Shown here: piece after piece, positions 48,002 to 56,597 of the stretch
How positions within the stretch are numbered: position 1 is the stretch's first letter
How the letters are laid out: each line of letters begins with the position of its first letter
Assembly (NCBI RefSeq): GCF_014856545.2
Contig: NZ_CP109811.1
Coordinates: 3,156,001 to 3,220,000, forward strand
From: Mesobacillus jeotgali
GTDB lineage: Bacteria > Bacillota > Bacilli > Bacillales > Cytobacillaceae
DNA: 64,000 bases
Reading direction: 5' to 3'
Position numbers and translations under genes: made by a program
Notes under the pieces: model-generated
Told to the model about the DNA's origin: nothing
The model's database searches: none
Seen by the model: the letters and a program-made list of their open reading frames with translations, nothing else

Positions 48002-48148
48002 ATGAAAATTTACGTCCATAGCCAGGGTATCACTTTAGCCGGTAAAGCTTGGGAAATCCAACGCACATTAAAAGAGTATGGCAAAAAGCATGAATTTGTA
48101 AAAGATTGGATTGAGACTGTCAATCAGCCGAATCGCCGTCCAGAATAG
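48002..48148 (+). CDS. mciZ: Mother-cell FtsZ inhibitor MciZ
   Basis: 48 residues. GKAWEIQRTLKEYG and FVKDWI match B. subtilis MciZ (GKAWEIRAKLKEYG, YVKDWI), which caps FtsZ filaments so that no further Z-ring forms in the sporulating mother cell. This version has about eight extra C-terminal residues. The position between nudF and yqkF is the same as in B. subtilis. GAAAGGAG precedes the ATG. Confidence 0.93.
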   Translation: MKIYVHSQGITLAGKAWEIQRTLKEYGKKHEFVKDWIETVNQPNRRPE

Positions 48149-48210
48149 TTGATTGCACTCCTTTCCTTTCGTTAAAATAAAACCAACATTGGATCGGAGT
48201 GATATTTCTT

Positions 48211-49122
48211 ATGAAGAGACGGAAACTGGGTTCATCTAATTTGTTTGTCAGTGAAATCGGCCTTGGCTGTATGTCGCTTGGAACGGATTACTCTAAGGCA
48301 CAGCCGGTGATTGAAGCTGCGTTGGAAGAAGGGATCAACTATTTTGATACCGCTGACTTGTATGATTTTGGGGAGAATGAAAAGATTGTCGGGCAAGCCT
48401 TAAAGAATGTCAGGGAGCAGGTCATCATCGCTACGAAAGCCGGCAATCGTTGGACCGATGCTAAAGACAGCTGGACCTGGGATCCATCGAAGGCATACAT
48501 TAAAGAAGCTGTGAAGCAGAGCCTGAAAAGACTCAATACCGATTATATCGACCTTTATCAACTGCACGGAGGGACTATCGAAGACAATATTAACGAAGCA
48601 ATTGAGGCTTTTGAAGAATTGAAAGATGAAGGATATATTAAGTATTACGGCATTTCGTCCATTAGGCCGAATGTCATTCGTGAATATGCAAAAAAATCAA
48701 ACATCATCTCCGTCATGATGCAGCTCAGCATACTTGACCGCCGGCCTGAAGAAGAAGCACTCCCGCTCCTTCATGACCACAACATCAGCGTCGTAACGAG
48801 AGGCACGGTCGCTAAAGGCATGCTGAGTGACAGAATGATCGAGAAGGCAGCTTCCAAAGGATATCTTGATTACAGCTATGAGGAATTGGAAGAAGTTCTT
48901 CCTTTATTGAAAGAGAAGCTGGCTTCAACCAGGTCCCTTGCCGAAGTCGCCATTCAGTATAACTTGTCACACCCGGCAGTAGCTTCTGTTGTCGCAGGAG
49001 CAAGCACCCCGGGACAAATTAAGGAAAATGCCAGGGCTGTGAGTTCTGCTTCGCTGTCTGCTGAAGAAATCAAGTTGATTAAGTCCATTACGAAGGCAAA
49101 TAAATACGAGCAGCACAGATAA
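48211..49122 (+). CDS. yqkF: Aldo/keto reductase YqkF
   Basis: 303 residues. Aldo/keto-reductase fold with FDTADLYDFGENEKIVG (Asp, Tyr), AGNR (catalytic Lys just before as ATKAGN), QLHGG and SVVAGASTP. Close in sequence to B. subtilis YqkF. NADPH-dependent reduction of a carbonyl is expected; the substrate is unknown. The ATG at 48211 has GGAGTG upstream; a GTG at 48199 is the alternative. Confidence 0.94.
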   Translation: MKRRKLGSSNLFVSEIGLGCMSLGTDYSKAQPVIEAALEEGINYFDTADLYDFGENEKIVGQALKNVREQVIIATKAGNRWTDAKDSWTWDPSKAYIKEAVKQSLKRLNTDYIDLYQLHGGTIEDNINEAIEAFEELKDEGYIKYYGISSIRPNVIREYAKKSNIISVMMQLSILDRRPEEEALPLLHDHNISVVTRGTVAKGMLSDRMIEKAASKGYLDYSYEELEEVLPLLKEKLASTRSLAEVAIQYNLSHPAVASVVAGASTPGQIKENARAVSSASLSAEEIKLIKSITKANKYEQHR

Positions 49123-49125
49123 GAG

Positions 49126-49173
49126 AAAAAGGAACACTTTCGCCTTTTATCATGCGAAAGTGTTTCCTTTTTT
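49126..49173 (+). terminator. Terminator between yqkF and the ZIP-like gene
   Basis: AAGGAACACTTTCGC and GCGAAAGTGTTTCCTT pair around ten bases, followed by six T; the outer A/T stem makes it bidirectional. Confidence 0.92.
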
Positions 49174-49197
49174 GCAAGTCGATTCCACTTTAAAACC

Positions 49198-49932
49198 TTA
49201 TCCCAGCATCAGTAAGAGTGTATAGCCGGCCAATCCAGCGGCAAAGGCCCAGAAGTTGCTCTCCCTTTCCTCCGGGAGCTCTTCTTTCATTACATTTAAG
49301 ATGACTCCGCCTGCAAGAATGGCAAATAGCAAGGCTATTATGTTTTCATTCACCTTCCAGGTGATGCCGATTGCCCACCCAGCCAATATCGCGGCAGCAA
49401 GCAACCACCTCCCTACTCGATCATACATTTCCTTATGCGCTTCCCTCAGGGCATGGTCACTGGTGATGAAATGGACGGCAAGTGCTATAAAGTAAAAGAC
49501 CAGTCCCGTTACCGTTTCCTGTTCTCCATGAAGCAATAAATATCCTATCAAACTATTATAAAGAAAAAACGAAACGATATGGATCCAAAATACACCTTTG
49601 GAAGCCCGGTCCAAATTGTTTTCCCTTTGCTGTTTTTTCTTTGAGGTCTTTACCATCCGTTCCAACCCATAAAAAATGGACAAACCAATCATAGCAACAA
49701 TATATGTATGGTTTTCGAAGAACTTCCAGGCACCTGATTGAATACTCCTGTCAAGAACCTGATTATGCTTATTCAACTCTGGGAGCAGGTGGATGAATAC
49801 ATAGGCTACAGAAATGCCTCCTGCAGCTGAAAGTAGTCTGCTCCGAGGGACGTTTTCGAGGAAAGGTAAATATCTAGAAAATAAATGGATAAATATGAAT
49901 CCGGCTGCGAGTAAAAATGTTATAAGTAACAA
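49198..49932 (-). CDS. ZIP-like polytopic membrane protein
   Basis: 244 residues, about eight hydrophobic helices. The ZIP-type pattern is suggested by SVAYVFIHLLPEL and by HFITSDHALREAHKEMYD, with metal-ligand histidines. A divalent cation transporter is possible but the family call is tentative. Starts at TTG with AGGAG upstream. Confidence 0.65.
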   Translation of the reverse strand: MLLITFLLAAGFIFIHLFSRYLPFLENVPRSRLLSAAGGISVAYVFIHLLPELNKHNQVLDRSIQSGAWKFFENHTYIVAMIGLSIFYGLERMVKTSKKKQQRENNLDRASKGVFWIHIVSFFLYNSLIGYLLLHGEQETVTGLVFYFIALAVHFITSDHALREAHKEMYDRVGRWLLAAAILAGWAIGITWKVNENIIALLFAILAGGVILNVMKEELPEERESNFWAFAAGLAGYTLLLMLG

Positions 49933-49989
49933 CGCTTTGCTCCTTTGCTTTTTTTACCTAATTGCCCTTAAGCAAAGAAAGCAAAACAT

Positions 49990-50517
49990 TTATTTCACTG
50001 GCCTCCATTGCATCGCCCTATGCTCCATTTCCTTCACGATCGGAGACTTTTCAGCAATGTAAGATTCAATGTCATATTCGTATTTTTGGGCAGCTGCTTC
50101 CTTTACTTCAGCATACCTGCTTGCTTCCGATGGATGAGCTCTTAAGTAATCGCGAAAAACAAGATGCCTGTATAATTGATGGCTCCCTTTTTCAAAAGAG
50201 TGCAAATGAACTTTACGGATTCCATTTTCGTCATGTTTTTGGAAATAGCGCCGCCCAGGAATCCCATTCTCCCCTTTCGCCTCATAGCCTGCCGCCTCTA
50301 TGGCCGGTGTTGCCTTTTCAACTCGTTCAAGACTATCCGCTGCTAACATAATGTCTATGATTGGCTTGGCGCTTAGTCCGGGGACAGATGTACTGCCGAT
50401 ATGGTGTATTTCAATCTTTGCCGGTTCAAAGATGGATTCAAGAACCTGCTTCTCTTTTTCAAAAAGAGTTTTCCACTCAGGATTGTATGGAACTACTTCC
50501 ACTCTTCTTCGGGTCAT
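49990..50517 (-). CDS. yqkA: GrpB family protein (UPF0157), YqkA-like
   Basis: 175 residues. GrpB/nucleotidyltransferase-fold signature EIHHIGSTSVPGLSAKPIID and FRDYLRAHP are present. Members are related to CoaE-fused domains; catalytic function is unproved. Starts at 50517, overlapping yqkE by four bases (ATGA). Confidence 0.88.
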   Translation of the reverse strand: MTRRRVEVVPYNPEWKTLFEKEKQVLESIFEPAKIEIHHIGSTSVPGLSAKPIIDIMLAADSLERVEKATPAIEAAGYEAKGENGIPGRRYFQKHDENGIRKVHLHSFEKGSHQLYRHLVFRDYLRAHPSEASRYAEVKEAAAQKYEYDIESYIAEKSPIVKEMEHRAMQWRPVK

Positions 50518-50762
50518 TTGAATTTCTTCCAATCCATGTCGCTTTCGGAAAGCAACTCTTCGAAAGATTTGTTCTTCTCCCTTAAACGCCTCTCTTCCTT
50601 TTTGCGCTCCAGCTCAGCCTGTTTTTTCTGTTCTTCCTCTGCCTTCATTTGCTGTTGCTGGTCTTTTAGCTTTTGCATGATATCCTGATTCAGGAGATCG
50701 CCCAGTGTTGCCGGCTTTTCCTCTTTCTTAACTTGCTGCTGGCGTTTTTGTTTCTTTTTCAT
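50514..50762 (-). CDS. yqkE: DUF3886 protein YqkE
   Basis: 82 residues, almost all Lys, Glu and Gln, forming a long coiled coil after TLGDLLNQDIMQKLK. Matches DUF3886/YqkE in length, tail (ESDMDWKKFK) and location. Function unknown. GAGGG precedes the ATG. Confidence 0.88.
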   Translation of the reverse strand: MKKKQKRQQQVKKEEKPATLGDLLNQDIMQKLKDQQQQMKAEEEQKKQAELERKKEERRLREKNKSFEELLSESDMDWKKFK

Positions 50763-50879
50763 TATTGATCCCTCATTTTTTTGTTCAGTTAAAACAGCTA
50801 TTTTTTACTTTATTAACAAAGCCATTTTTTAAAAGATTATATCATGAAATCTTTCAAGTTTAATAAGTGGAGTTTTAAA

Positions 50880-50908
50880 GAAAAGGAACGCCCTTTAACA
50901 GGCGTTCC
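50880..50908 (-). terminator. Terminator of the thiolase-scoAB operon
   Basis: GGAACGCC and GGCGTTCC pair around eight bases, followed by TTTTC on the minus strand. Confidence 0.9.
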
Positions 50909-50915
50909 CGATTTA

Positions 50916-51583
50916 TCAATATGCGTCTAAGACAACTGAGTCGTCTACCTGTAATTCAGGTTCTGTTGATTTGATAATATCGTCGACTGTGTAGCCAGAT
51001 GCTACTTCAACAAGCTTCAGCCCGAATGGCGTTACGTCAATGACCGCCATATCAGTGATAATCCGGTTGACGACACCTTTTCCTGTCAATGGCAGACTGC
51101 ATTCCTTAAGGATCTTCGGCTCTCCGTTCTTATTCACATGTTCCATGATGACGATGATTTTCTGGGCACCATGGACAAGGTCCATCGCTCCGCCCATTCC
51201 TTTGATCATCTTGCCTGGAATCATCCAGTTTGCGAGGTCACCAGATTCTGCGACCTCCATCCCGCCGAGGATTGCTATATTGATATGACCGCCGCGGATC
51301 ATGGCAAAAGACTCTGCAGAATCGAAATAAGCTGCTCCAGGAATGGCCGTGACGGTTTCCTTTCCTGCATTGATCAAGTCCGGATCGACACCTTCTTCCG
51401 TTGGATACGGACCGATACCGAGCAGGCCATTTTCAGATTGGAGGACTACCTGCTTGTCATCTGATATGAAGTTTGCCACAAGTGTCGCATGCCGATTCCA
51501 AGGTTTACGTAAAAACCATTCTCGATTTCTTTTTCAGCCCGGCGCGCGATTTTCTCCCGGACATTCCCTTTGTTTTTAATCAT
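50916..51583 (-). pseudogene. scoB: scoB, 3-oxoacid CoA-transferase subunit B, with one-base frameshift
   Basis: The gene opens at ATG 51583 (GGAGAAGG upstream) with [20 protein letters not shown] and would continue [13 protein letters not shown], but one C is missing near 51486, so the frame breaks. From there to 50916 the downstream frame reads a normal subunit B, including the catalytic Glu region [12 protein letters not shown] and [20 protein letters not shown]. Restored length is about 222 residues, as in the family. Either a recent mutation or a sequencing error. It transfers CoA between succinyl-CoA and acetoacetate with ScoA. Confidence 0.85.
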
Positions 51584-51612
51584 ATGCCTTCTCCTTTCAT
51601 GTTCAGCCAGAG

Positions 51613-52302
51613 TTAACTTCTCACCGTCAGCCTTTCAATCCGCTTCTCCTGATTTCCCTCAATCAATGTCTGGACATAGATGCTTGGGGTATGGATACTG
51701 TTCGGGTCTAATTCGCCCACTTCATATAGATTTTCAACTTCGGCAATCGTGACCCTGCCGGCTGCGGCAATCATCGGATTGAAGTTCCTTGCCGTTTTAT
51801 GATAGACAAGGTTGCCCATTTTATCGCCCTTCCACGCCCTGACAATGCTGAAATCCGCTGTCAGCGACTCTTCAAGGAGATACTCTTTGCCATTGAACAT
51901 ACGTGTTTCTTTGCCCTCTGCAATCGGCGTACCCACTCCTGCAGGTGTATAGAATGCCGGAATGCCAGCACCGCCTGCCCTGATTTTTTCCGCCAGCGTT
52001 CCTTGAGGTATCAATTCGACTTCGATTTCACCGGATAATACCTGTCTTTCGAACTCCTTGTTTTCCCCAACATAGGAACCTACCATTTTCTTGATTTGCT
52101 TATTTTTCAGCAACAGGCCAAGTCCCCAATCGTCAACACCGCAGTTATTTGAAATGACGGTCAGGTCTTTTACTCCTTTTTCGACAAGTGCGAGGATTAC
52201 GTTTTCAGGAATCCCGCAGAGGCCGAAGCCGCCAACCATCAGGGTTGCGCCATCATGGATTTCCGCTACGGCATCTTGGAAGGATGTGCAAATTGTTTTC
52301 AT
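51613..52302 (-). CDS. scoA: 3-oxoacid CoA-transferase subunit A
   Basis: 229 residues. Family I CoA-transferase alpha subunit: [14 protein letters not shown] (oxyanion loop), [11 protein letters not shown] and [14 protein letters not shown]. It activates acetoacetate. The ATG at 52302 follows GGGGGAATAACG; the frame is open to 52347. Followed by scoB after 29 bases. Confidence 0.93.
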   Translation of the reverse strand: MKTICTSFQDAVAEIHDGATLMVGGFGLCGIPENVILALVEKGVKDLTVISNNCGVDDWGLGLLLKNKQIKKMVGSYVGENKEFERQVLSGEIEVELIPQGTLAEKIRAGGAGIPAFYTPAGVGTPIAEGKETRMFNGKEYLLEESLTADFSIVRAWKGDKMGNLVYHKTARNFNPMIAAAGRVTIAEVENLYEVGELDPNSIHTPSIYVQTLIEGNQEKRIERLTVRS

Positions 52303-52392
52303 CGTTATTCCCCCTTTGACTATGGATAGCACTGGCACAGCCGCCAAATGACAGCCTGCCAGAGTTATTAGAAGTTTTATAGATTAATAGCT

Positions 52393-53580
52393 TTATGCAA
52401 GTTCCACAACAGTGGCGACACCCTGTCCGCCTCCGATACAAAGTGTGGCGAGTCCTTTCTTCGCTTGCCTCCGCTTCATTTCATGGATCAGCGTAACAAG
52501 GATCCTCGCTCCGCTGGCTCCTATTGGATGGCCAAGCGCTATTGCCCCGCCATTCACATTCAAGATTTCCTTGTTGAATTTCAGCTCGCGGTCGACAGCC
52601 AGTGACTGTGCGGCAAAAGCTTCATTCGCCTCGATCAGCTCCATCTCTTCCATCGTCATTCCGGCTTTATTCAATGCTTTCTTAACTGCGTCAACTGGTC
52701 CTATGCCCATGATGCTCGGGTCTACACCAGCACTTGCGTTTGCCTTGATGACGACAAGTGGTTTCAGGCCAAGTTCCTCAGCCTTTTCCCGGCTCATGAC
52801 AACGAGAGCGGCTGCTCCGTCATTTATGCCTGACGCGTTGCCTGCTGTTACGCTGCCATCCTTTTTGAATGCAGGGCGCAGTCCGCCAAGCTTTTCTGCA
52901 GTTGTGCCTTTTTTCGGATATTCATCAGTATCAAAAACGACCGGTTCACCTTTTCGCTGCGGGATTTCAATCGGCACGATTTCATCCTTGAACTTGCCTT
53001 CTTCAATTGCTTTTACAGCCTTTTCCTGGCTAGATGCTGCAAATTCATCTTGTTCTCCGCGGCCGATGTCATATTTCGAACAGAGGTTTTCTGCCGTCAC
53101 ACCCATATGGTAGTCATTGAAAGCACATGTTAGTCCGTCGGAAGTCATGCTGTCGACGAGCTTCTGGTCACCCATTTTGAAACCATCACGCGCGTTTTTT
53201 AATATATAAGGTGCCTGGCTCATATTTTCCATTCCGCCGGCAACGACAACCTCAGCATCTCCTGCGATAATCGCCTGGGCAGCCAGATGGACGGCTTTCA
53301 AGCCTGAACCACATACTTTATTGATCGTCATAGAGGAAGCGCTTTCAGGAATACCCGCCTTAATCGCTGCCTGTCTTGCAGGGTTCTGCCCTAGGCCTGC
53401 CTGGAGGACATTTCCCATAATGATTTCATCCACCTGATCAGGCTGTACACCTGCCTGCTTCAGGGCATCTTTAATTACTGCGGCACCTAAATCTGGTGCG
53501 GAAATATTTTTCAAGCTTCCATTAAAGCTGCCAATAGCCGTTCTTACTGCAGCTACGATTACTGCTTCAGTCTTGCTCAA
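52393..53580 (-). CDS. Acetyl-CoA C-acetyltransferase (thiolase)
   Basis: 395 residues. The active-site Cys lies in [18 protein letters not shown], with [20 protein letters not shown] (His) and CIGGGQG (Cys, general base) at the C-terminus. It splits acetoacetyl-CoA to two acetyl-CoA or runs in reverse. Start TTG at 53580 with AAAGGGTGAG upstream. First gene before scoA and scoB. Confidence 0.95.
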   Translation of the reverse strand: MSKTEAVIVAAVRTAIGSFNGSLKNISAPDLGAAVIKDALKQAGVQPDQVDEIIMGNVLQAGLGQNPARQAAIKAGIPESASSMTINKVCGSGLKAVHLAAQAIIAGDAEVVVAGGMENMSQAPYILKNARDGFKMGDQKLVDSMTSDGLTCAFNDYHMGVTAENLCSKYDIGRGEQDEFAASSQEKAVKAIEEGKFKDEIVPIEIPQRKGEPVVFDTDEYPKKGTTAEKLGGLRPAFKKDGSVTAGNASGINDGAAALVVMSREKAEELGLKPLVVIKANASAGVDPSIMGIGPVDAVKKALNKAGMTMEEMELIEANEAFAAQSLAVDRELKFNKEILNVNGGAIALGHPIGASGARILVTLIHEMKRRQAKKGLATLCIGGGQGVATVVELA

Positions 53581-53627
53581 ACTTCTCACCCTTTCTCTAG
53601 TTCTCACCTTTTTATTACTTCTATTGC

Positions 53628-53658
53628 TTTTGATAAAATCCTTTTTATTTTATCAAAA
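53628..53658. promoter_or_regulatory. Long inverted repeat between thiolase and mvaB, candidate operator
   Basis: TTTTGATAAAA (53628-53638) and TTTTATCAAAA (53648-53658) are perfect inverted copies with nine bases between, so the centres are two helical turns apart. It lies in the divergent promoter region. A repressor for the whole set is plausible; no regulator gene is adjacent. Confidence 0.55.
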
Positions 53659-53730
53659 TTTTATTTATTCTTGCATTTTTAAAAATATTCTATTTACAAT
53701 TAAGATATCTTAAGAGGAGGGGTATATCAA

Positions 53731-54633
53731 ATGCTGCAGCTTCCCGAGAAGGTTGAAATAATTGAAGTTGGCCCGAGAGACGGGCTGCAAAATGAAAAGA
53801 GTTTTGTGCCTACAGAAGTGAAAAAAGAATTTATCCATTCATTGAAGGATGCCGGAATCAAAGAGATGGAGCTTACTTCATTCGTCTCCCCTAAATGGGT
53901 TCCGCAGATGGGAGATGCTGCCGAAATCGTTGCTGACTGTCTAGACAGCGACACGAGGAATATCGTCCTCGCTCCTAATAAAAAGGGGATTGAACGTGTC
54001 TATATGACGGATTGCAAAGCGGTCGCTGTCTTCGTTGGTGTCAGCAATACGTTCAACCAGAAAAATATTAATAAAACGACGGCCGAAAGCCTTGCCGAGG
54101 TTCTGCCCTTGATTGCGGAGCTTAAGTCGAAGGATTACTTTGTCCGTGCGTGCATCTCAACTGCTTTTTATTGCCCATATGAAGGCAAGGTTGACGAGGA
54201 TGAAGTCCTTGCGCTATGTGGTGAATTCGTTGATGCCGGGGTCGATGAACTAAGTGTCGCCGATACAATTGGCATGGCTGCACCTCATGAGTCCTATTCC
54301 TTATTTTCGAAATTGAAGGATGCTTACCCGGATGTGCTGCTGACTGCGCATTTCCATGATACAAGAAAGTTGGCCCTGTCGAATATTTTGGCCTCACTAC
54401 AGGCTGGTGTCACCCGCTTTGATACGTCAGCCGGCGGTCTTGGCGGCTGCCCATTCGCCCCTGGTGCTGCAGGTAACGCTGCTACCGAGGATGTCGTTTA
54501 TATGCTTCACAGGATGGGAATTGACACTGGCGTCGATCTCGACAAGATGCTCATGGCCATTGAAGTGATCCAGCCTCATATCTCAAGGCAAATTGAAAGC
54601 ACTTATTTTAAGCTAAATTCTGTTACAGTTTAA
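53731..54633 (+). CDS. mvaB: Hydroxymethylglutaryl-CoA lyase
   Basis: 300 residues. TIM-barrel signature EVGPRDGLQNE (metal Asp, Arg), DTIGMAAP, HFHDTRKLALSN (metal His pair) and GGLGGCPFAPGAAGN with the catalytic Cys. It cleaves HMG-CoA to acetoacetate and acetyl-CoA, the last step of leucine breakdown. Its acetoacetate would feed the divergent CoA-transferase and thiolase. GAGGAGGGG precedes the ATG. Confidence 0.95.
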   Translation: MLQLPEKVEIIEVGPRDGLQNEKSFVPTEVKKEFIHSLKDAGIKEMELTSFVSPKWVPQMGDAAEIVADCLDSDTRNIVLAPNKKGIERVYMTDCKAVAVFVGVSNTFNQKNINKTTAESLAEVLPLIAELKSKDYFVRACISTAFYCPYEGKVDEDEVLALCGEFVDAGVDELSVADTIGMAAPHESYSLFSKLKDAYPDVLLTAHFHDTRKLALSNILASLQAGVTRFDTSAGGLGGCPFAPGAAGNAATEDVVYMLHRMGIDTGVDLDKMLMAIEVIQPHISRQIESTYFKLNSVTV

Positions 54634-54705
54634 CTTTTTGCATAAGCTCCTGAGTATAAATCCATCTTATTAGATGAGGTAATTTTGAAGAAGGGAGCAT
54701 GTTGC

Positions 54706-54837
54706 ATGAGCCAAAAACGTGACAAAGGCTACAGCCAGCAAGGCAAGCCAAACGCAGATACAGTAAAACAGCAGATTGCCGCCGAGGATCTTGAAAAAGC
54801 GCTTCACCCGACAAAGCGCCAAAACTCAGAGCAATAA
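54706..54837 (+). CDS. Small charged protein, unknown
   Basis: 43 residues, very hydrophilic (KRDKGYSQQGKPNADTVKQQ, then AAEDLEKALHP). AAGAAGGGAG precedes the ATG, and the composition is like small acid-soluble or spore-associated proteins. No family recognised. It lies 72 bases after mvaB and just before the repeat element. Confidence 0.6.
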   Translation: MSQKRDKGYSQQGKPNADTVKQQIAAEDLEKALHPTKRQNSEQ

Positions 54838-55080
54838 AGAAAAGCGTAAGCGCCTTGGTCAGCCCCGACAAGCGCTGGAGGGCCGACCGGTGAAGTCGTT
54901 CTTTGACTTCATTGGGCGGACCGAACTCGAAAAGCGGAGGCGACTGCTCAACTCCGAAAAGCGCTGGAGGGCCTGACCGTGAAGTCGTTCTTTGACTTCA
55001 TGGGCAGGACCGAAGCGTCTCGAGGAGTTAGGAGCCGCAGCTAGACAAGCGACTCGAGGGGCTAGGCGCTGGAGCTGGAC
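54838..55080. repeat. G+C-rich intergenic repeat element with two internal copies
   Basis: About 240 bases, richer in G+C than the surroundings. AGCGCTGGAGGGCC recurs at 54871 and 54960 (89 bp apart), each followed by a TGAAGTC/GACTTCA hairpin around GTTCTTT and by GGACCGAA. The 5' end AAAGCGTAAGCGCCTTG also occurs at 46130. It looks like a dispersed palindromic repeat. It is not coding. Confidence 0.75.
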
Positions 55081-55121
55081 ACTCCTCAAAGTAATATAAT
55101 TCCATCTCAAAATTTATGGTG

Positions 55122-55146
55122 GACCGCCTGATTCGGCGGTCTTTTT
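55122..55146 (+). terminator. Rho-independent terminator after the repeat element
   Basis: GACCGCC and GGCGGTC pair around TGATTC, followed by TTTTT. Probably terminates mvaB and the small gene before yqkD. Confidence 0.88.
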
Positions 55147-55207
55147 CATGTTTGTATTACTCAGACTAATGGTAAAATAAAGAAAACAGATTATCGGAGG
55201 GTTGAGC

Positions 55208-56146
55208 TTGAGAAGAGCGTTCCGCGTGCTATTTTCTTTTTTTGTTTGTCCTGACCTCGCTCGGGGTTTTTATATCCAATAAAGTCATGTTCTTAAAAAG
55301 GAAAGATGACGAAGAAATTTTCAACCGAGAAGCGAAAGCCGGCCACCTTGTGCCTGAAGAATATGATTCACTGCCAAAAACGGAAGTAACCATTCCTTCA
55401 TCCTTTGGCTACTCATTGAAGGCTGTCCTCGTTGAACCTCACGACACAAACCGTTACATCATCATTGCCCATGGAGTTACGCAGAGCAAGACCAATTCGG
55501 TAAAATATATGAACCTATTCTTGAACCGGGGCTTCAATGCGGTTATCTACGACCACCGCCGCCACGGGGAGTCCGGCGGAAAGACCACCAGCTATGGATA
55601 TTATGAGAAGTTTGACCTTAAATCAGTGGTAGACTGGCTAAGGAATGAAAAGGGTCCGGATTTGCTTCTTGGCATCCACGGAGAGTCAATGGGAGCCGCA
55701 ACTCTGCTCCTTTATGCAGGCATGCTTGAGGATGGTGCGGACTTCTATGTGGCAGATTGCCCTTTCTCTGACTTCAGTGAACAGCTCGCTTACCGCATCA
55801 AGGAAGAGGTCAAGTTTTGCCGCCAAAACTATTGCTGCCTGTCGCCAGCATGTTCGTCCGCATCCGTGATAAATATTCTTTGAGTCAGGTATCCCCGATT
55901 GCGGTTATCGAAAATATTAAAAACCCTATCCTGTTCATCCATAGCCGCAAGGACGACTTCATCCTGCCATCGATGACCGAGGCTTTGTTCGAACAGAAAC
56001 AAGGGCCAAAGAAGCTATACATGGCAGAAAATGGGTTACATGCTCAATCGTACAGCGAGAACCGGGAGCAATACGAGAAGGTGCTCGATGAATTCCTTGA
56101 GGAATATATCTTTGCCGATCATGGAATTACGGATGCGGACCATTAA
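55208..56146 (+). pseudogene. yqkD: yqkD, alpha/beta hydrolase with two homopolymer frameshifts
   Basis: Start TTG with GGAGG at normal spacing. The N-terminal signal anchor (RRAFRVLFSF then FVLTSLGVFISNK) is broken by one extra T in the run at 55237-55243. The central part reads intact (VIYDHRRHGESGGKTTSYGY; nucleophile Ser in GIHGESMGAA). A missing T at 55815-55818 shifts the frame again, and the rest continues as PPKLLLPVASMF with catalytic Asp (HSRKDDF) and His (NGLHAQSY). Restored length is about 313 residues, like B. subtilis YqkD. Sequencing error is likely. Confidence 0.85.
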
Positions 56147-56154
56147 GGCTTTTC

Positions 56155-56530
56155 TATCGGACACTTTTCTCTTGTTCCAGCTTCTGTTTGGCCGATAGGG
56201 ACCTTCTATTGGACACTTTTCTCTTCTTCCGGCTTCTGTTTGTCCGATAAACCCTTTCTATCGGACACTTTTCTCTCGTTGCAGATTCTGTTTGTCCGAT
56301 AGAGCCCTTCTATCGGACATTATTCTCTTCTTCCGGCTTCTGTTTGTCCGATAGACCCTTTCTATCGGACACTTTTCTCTCGTTGCAGATTCTTTTTGGC
56401 CGATAGAGCCCTTCTATTGGACACTTTTCTCTTGTTTCGGCTTCTGTTTGTCCGATAGACCCTTTCTATCGGACACTTTTCTCTCGTTGCAGATTCTTTT
56501 TGGCCGATAGAGCCCTTCTATCGGCTTCGT
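56155..56530. repeat. Seven-unit 52-bp tandem array (family 1)
   Basis: Units start at 56155, 56207, 56259, 56311, 56363, 56415 and 56467, all exactly 52 bp apart; a partial eighth begins at 56519. Each has TATCGGACA at the left and TGTCCGATA (or TGGCCGATA) at the right, about 26 bases apart, and a pyrimidine-rich centre. Units 3, 5 and 7 share CTCTCGTTGCAGATTCT; units 2, 4 and 6 share a different centre (GGCTTCT), showing a 104-bp higher-order repeat. The rest of the gap holds no gene. Confidence 0.95.
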
Positions 56531-56597
56531 ATCACGTATGGCCGTGAGGATTGAGCCTCTCAATAAAAAAAGATCGACTCATCCCTGAGCCAATCCT

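Noticed and set aside
52412..53113. 233-residue plus-strand ORF inside the thiolase gene
   Set aside because: It is the mirror frame of a clear thiolase and has no initiation signal.
56155..56530. CRISPR array
   Set aside because: The units are continuous 52-bp tandem copies with no unique spacers, and no cas gene is present.
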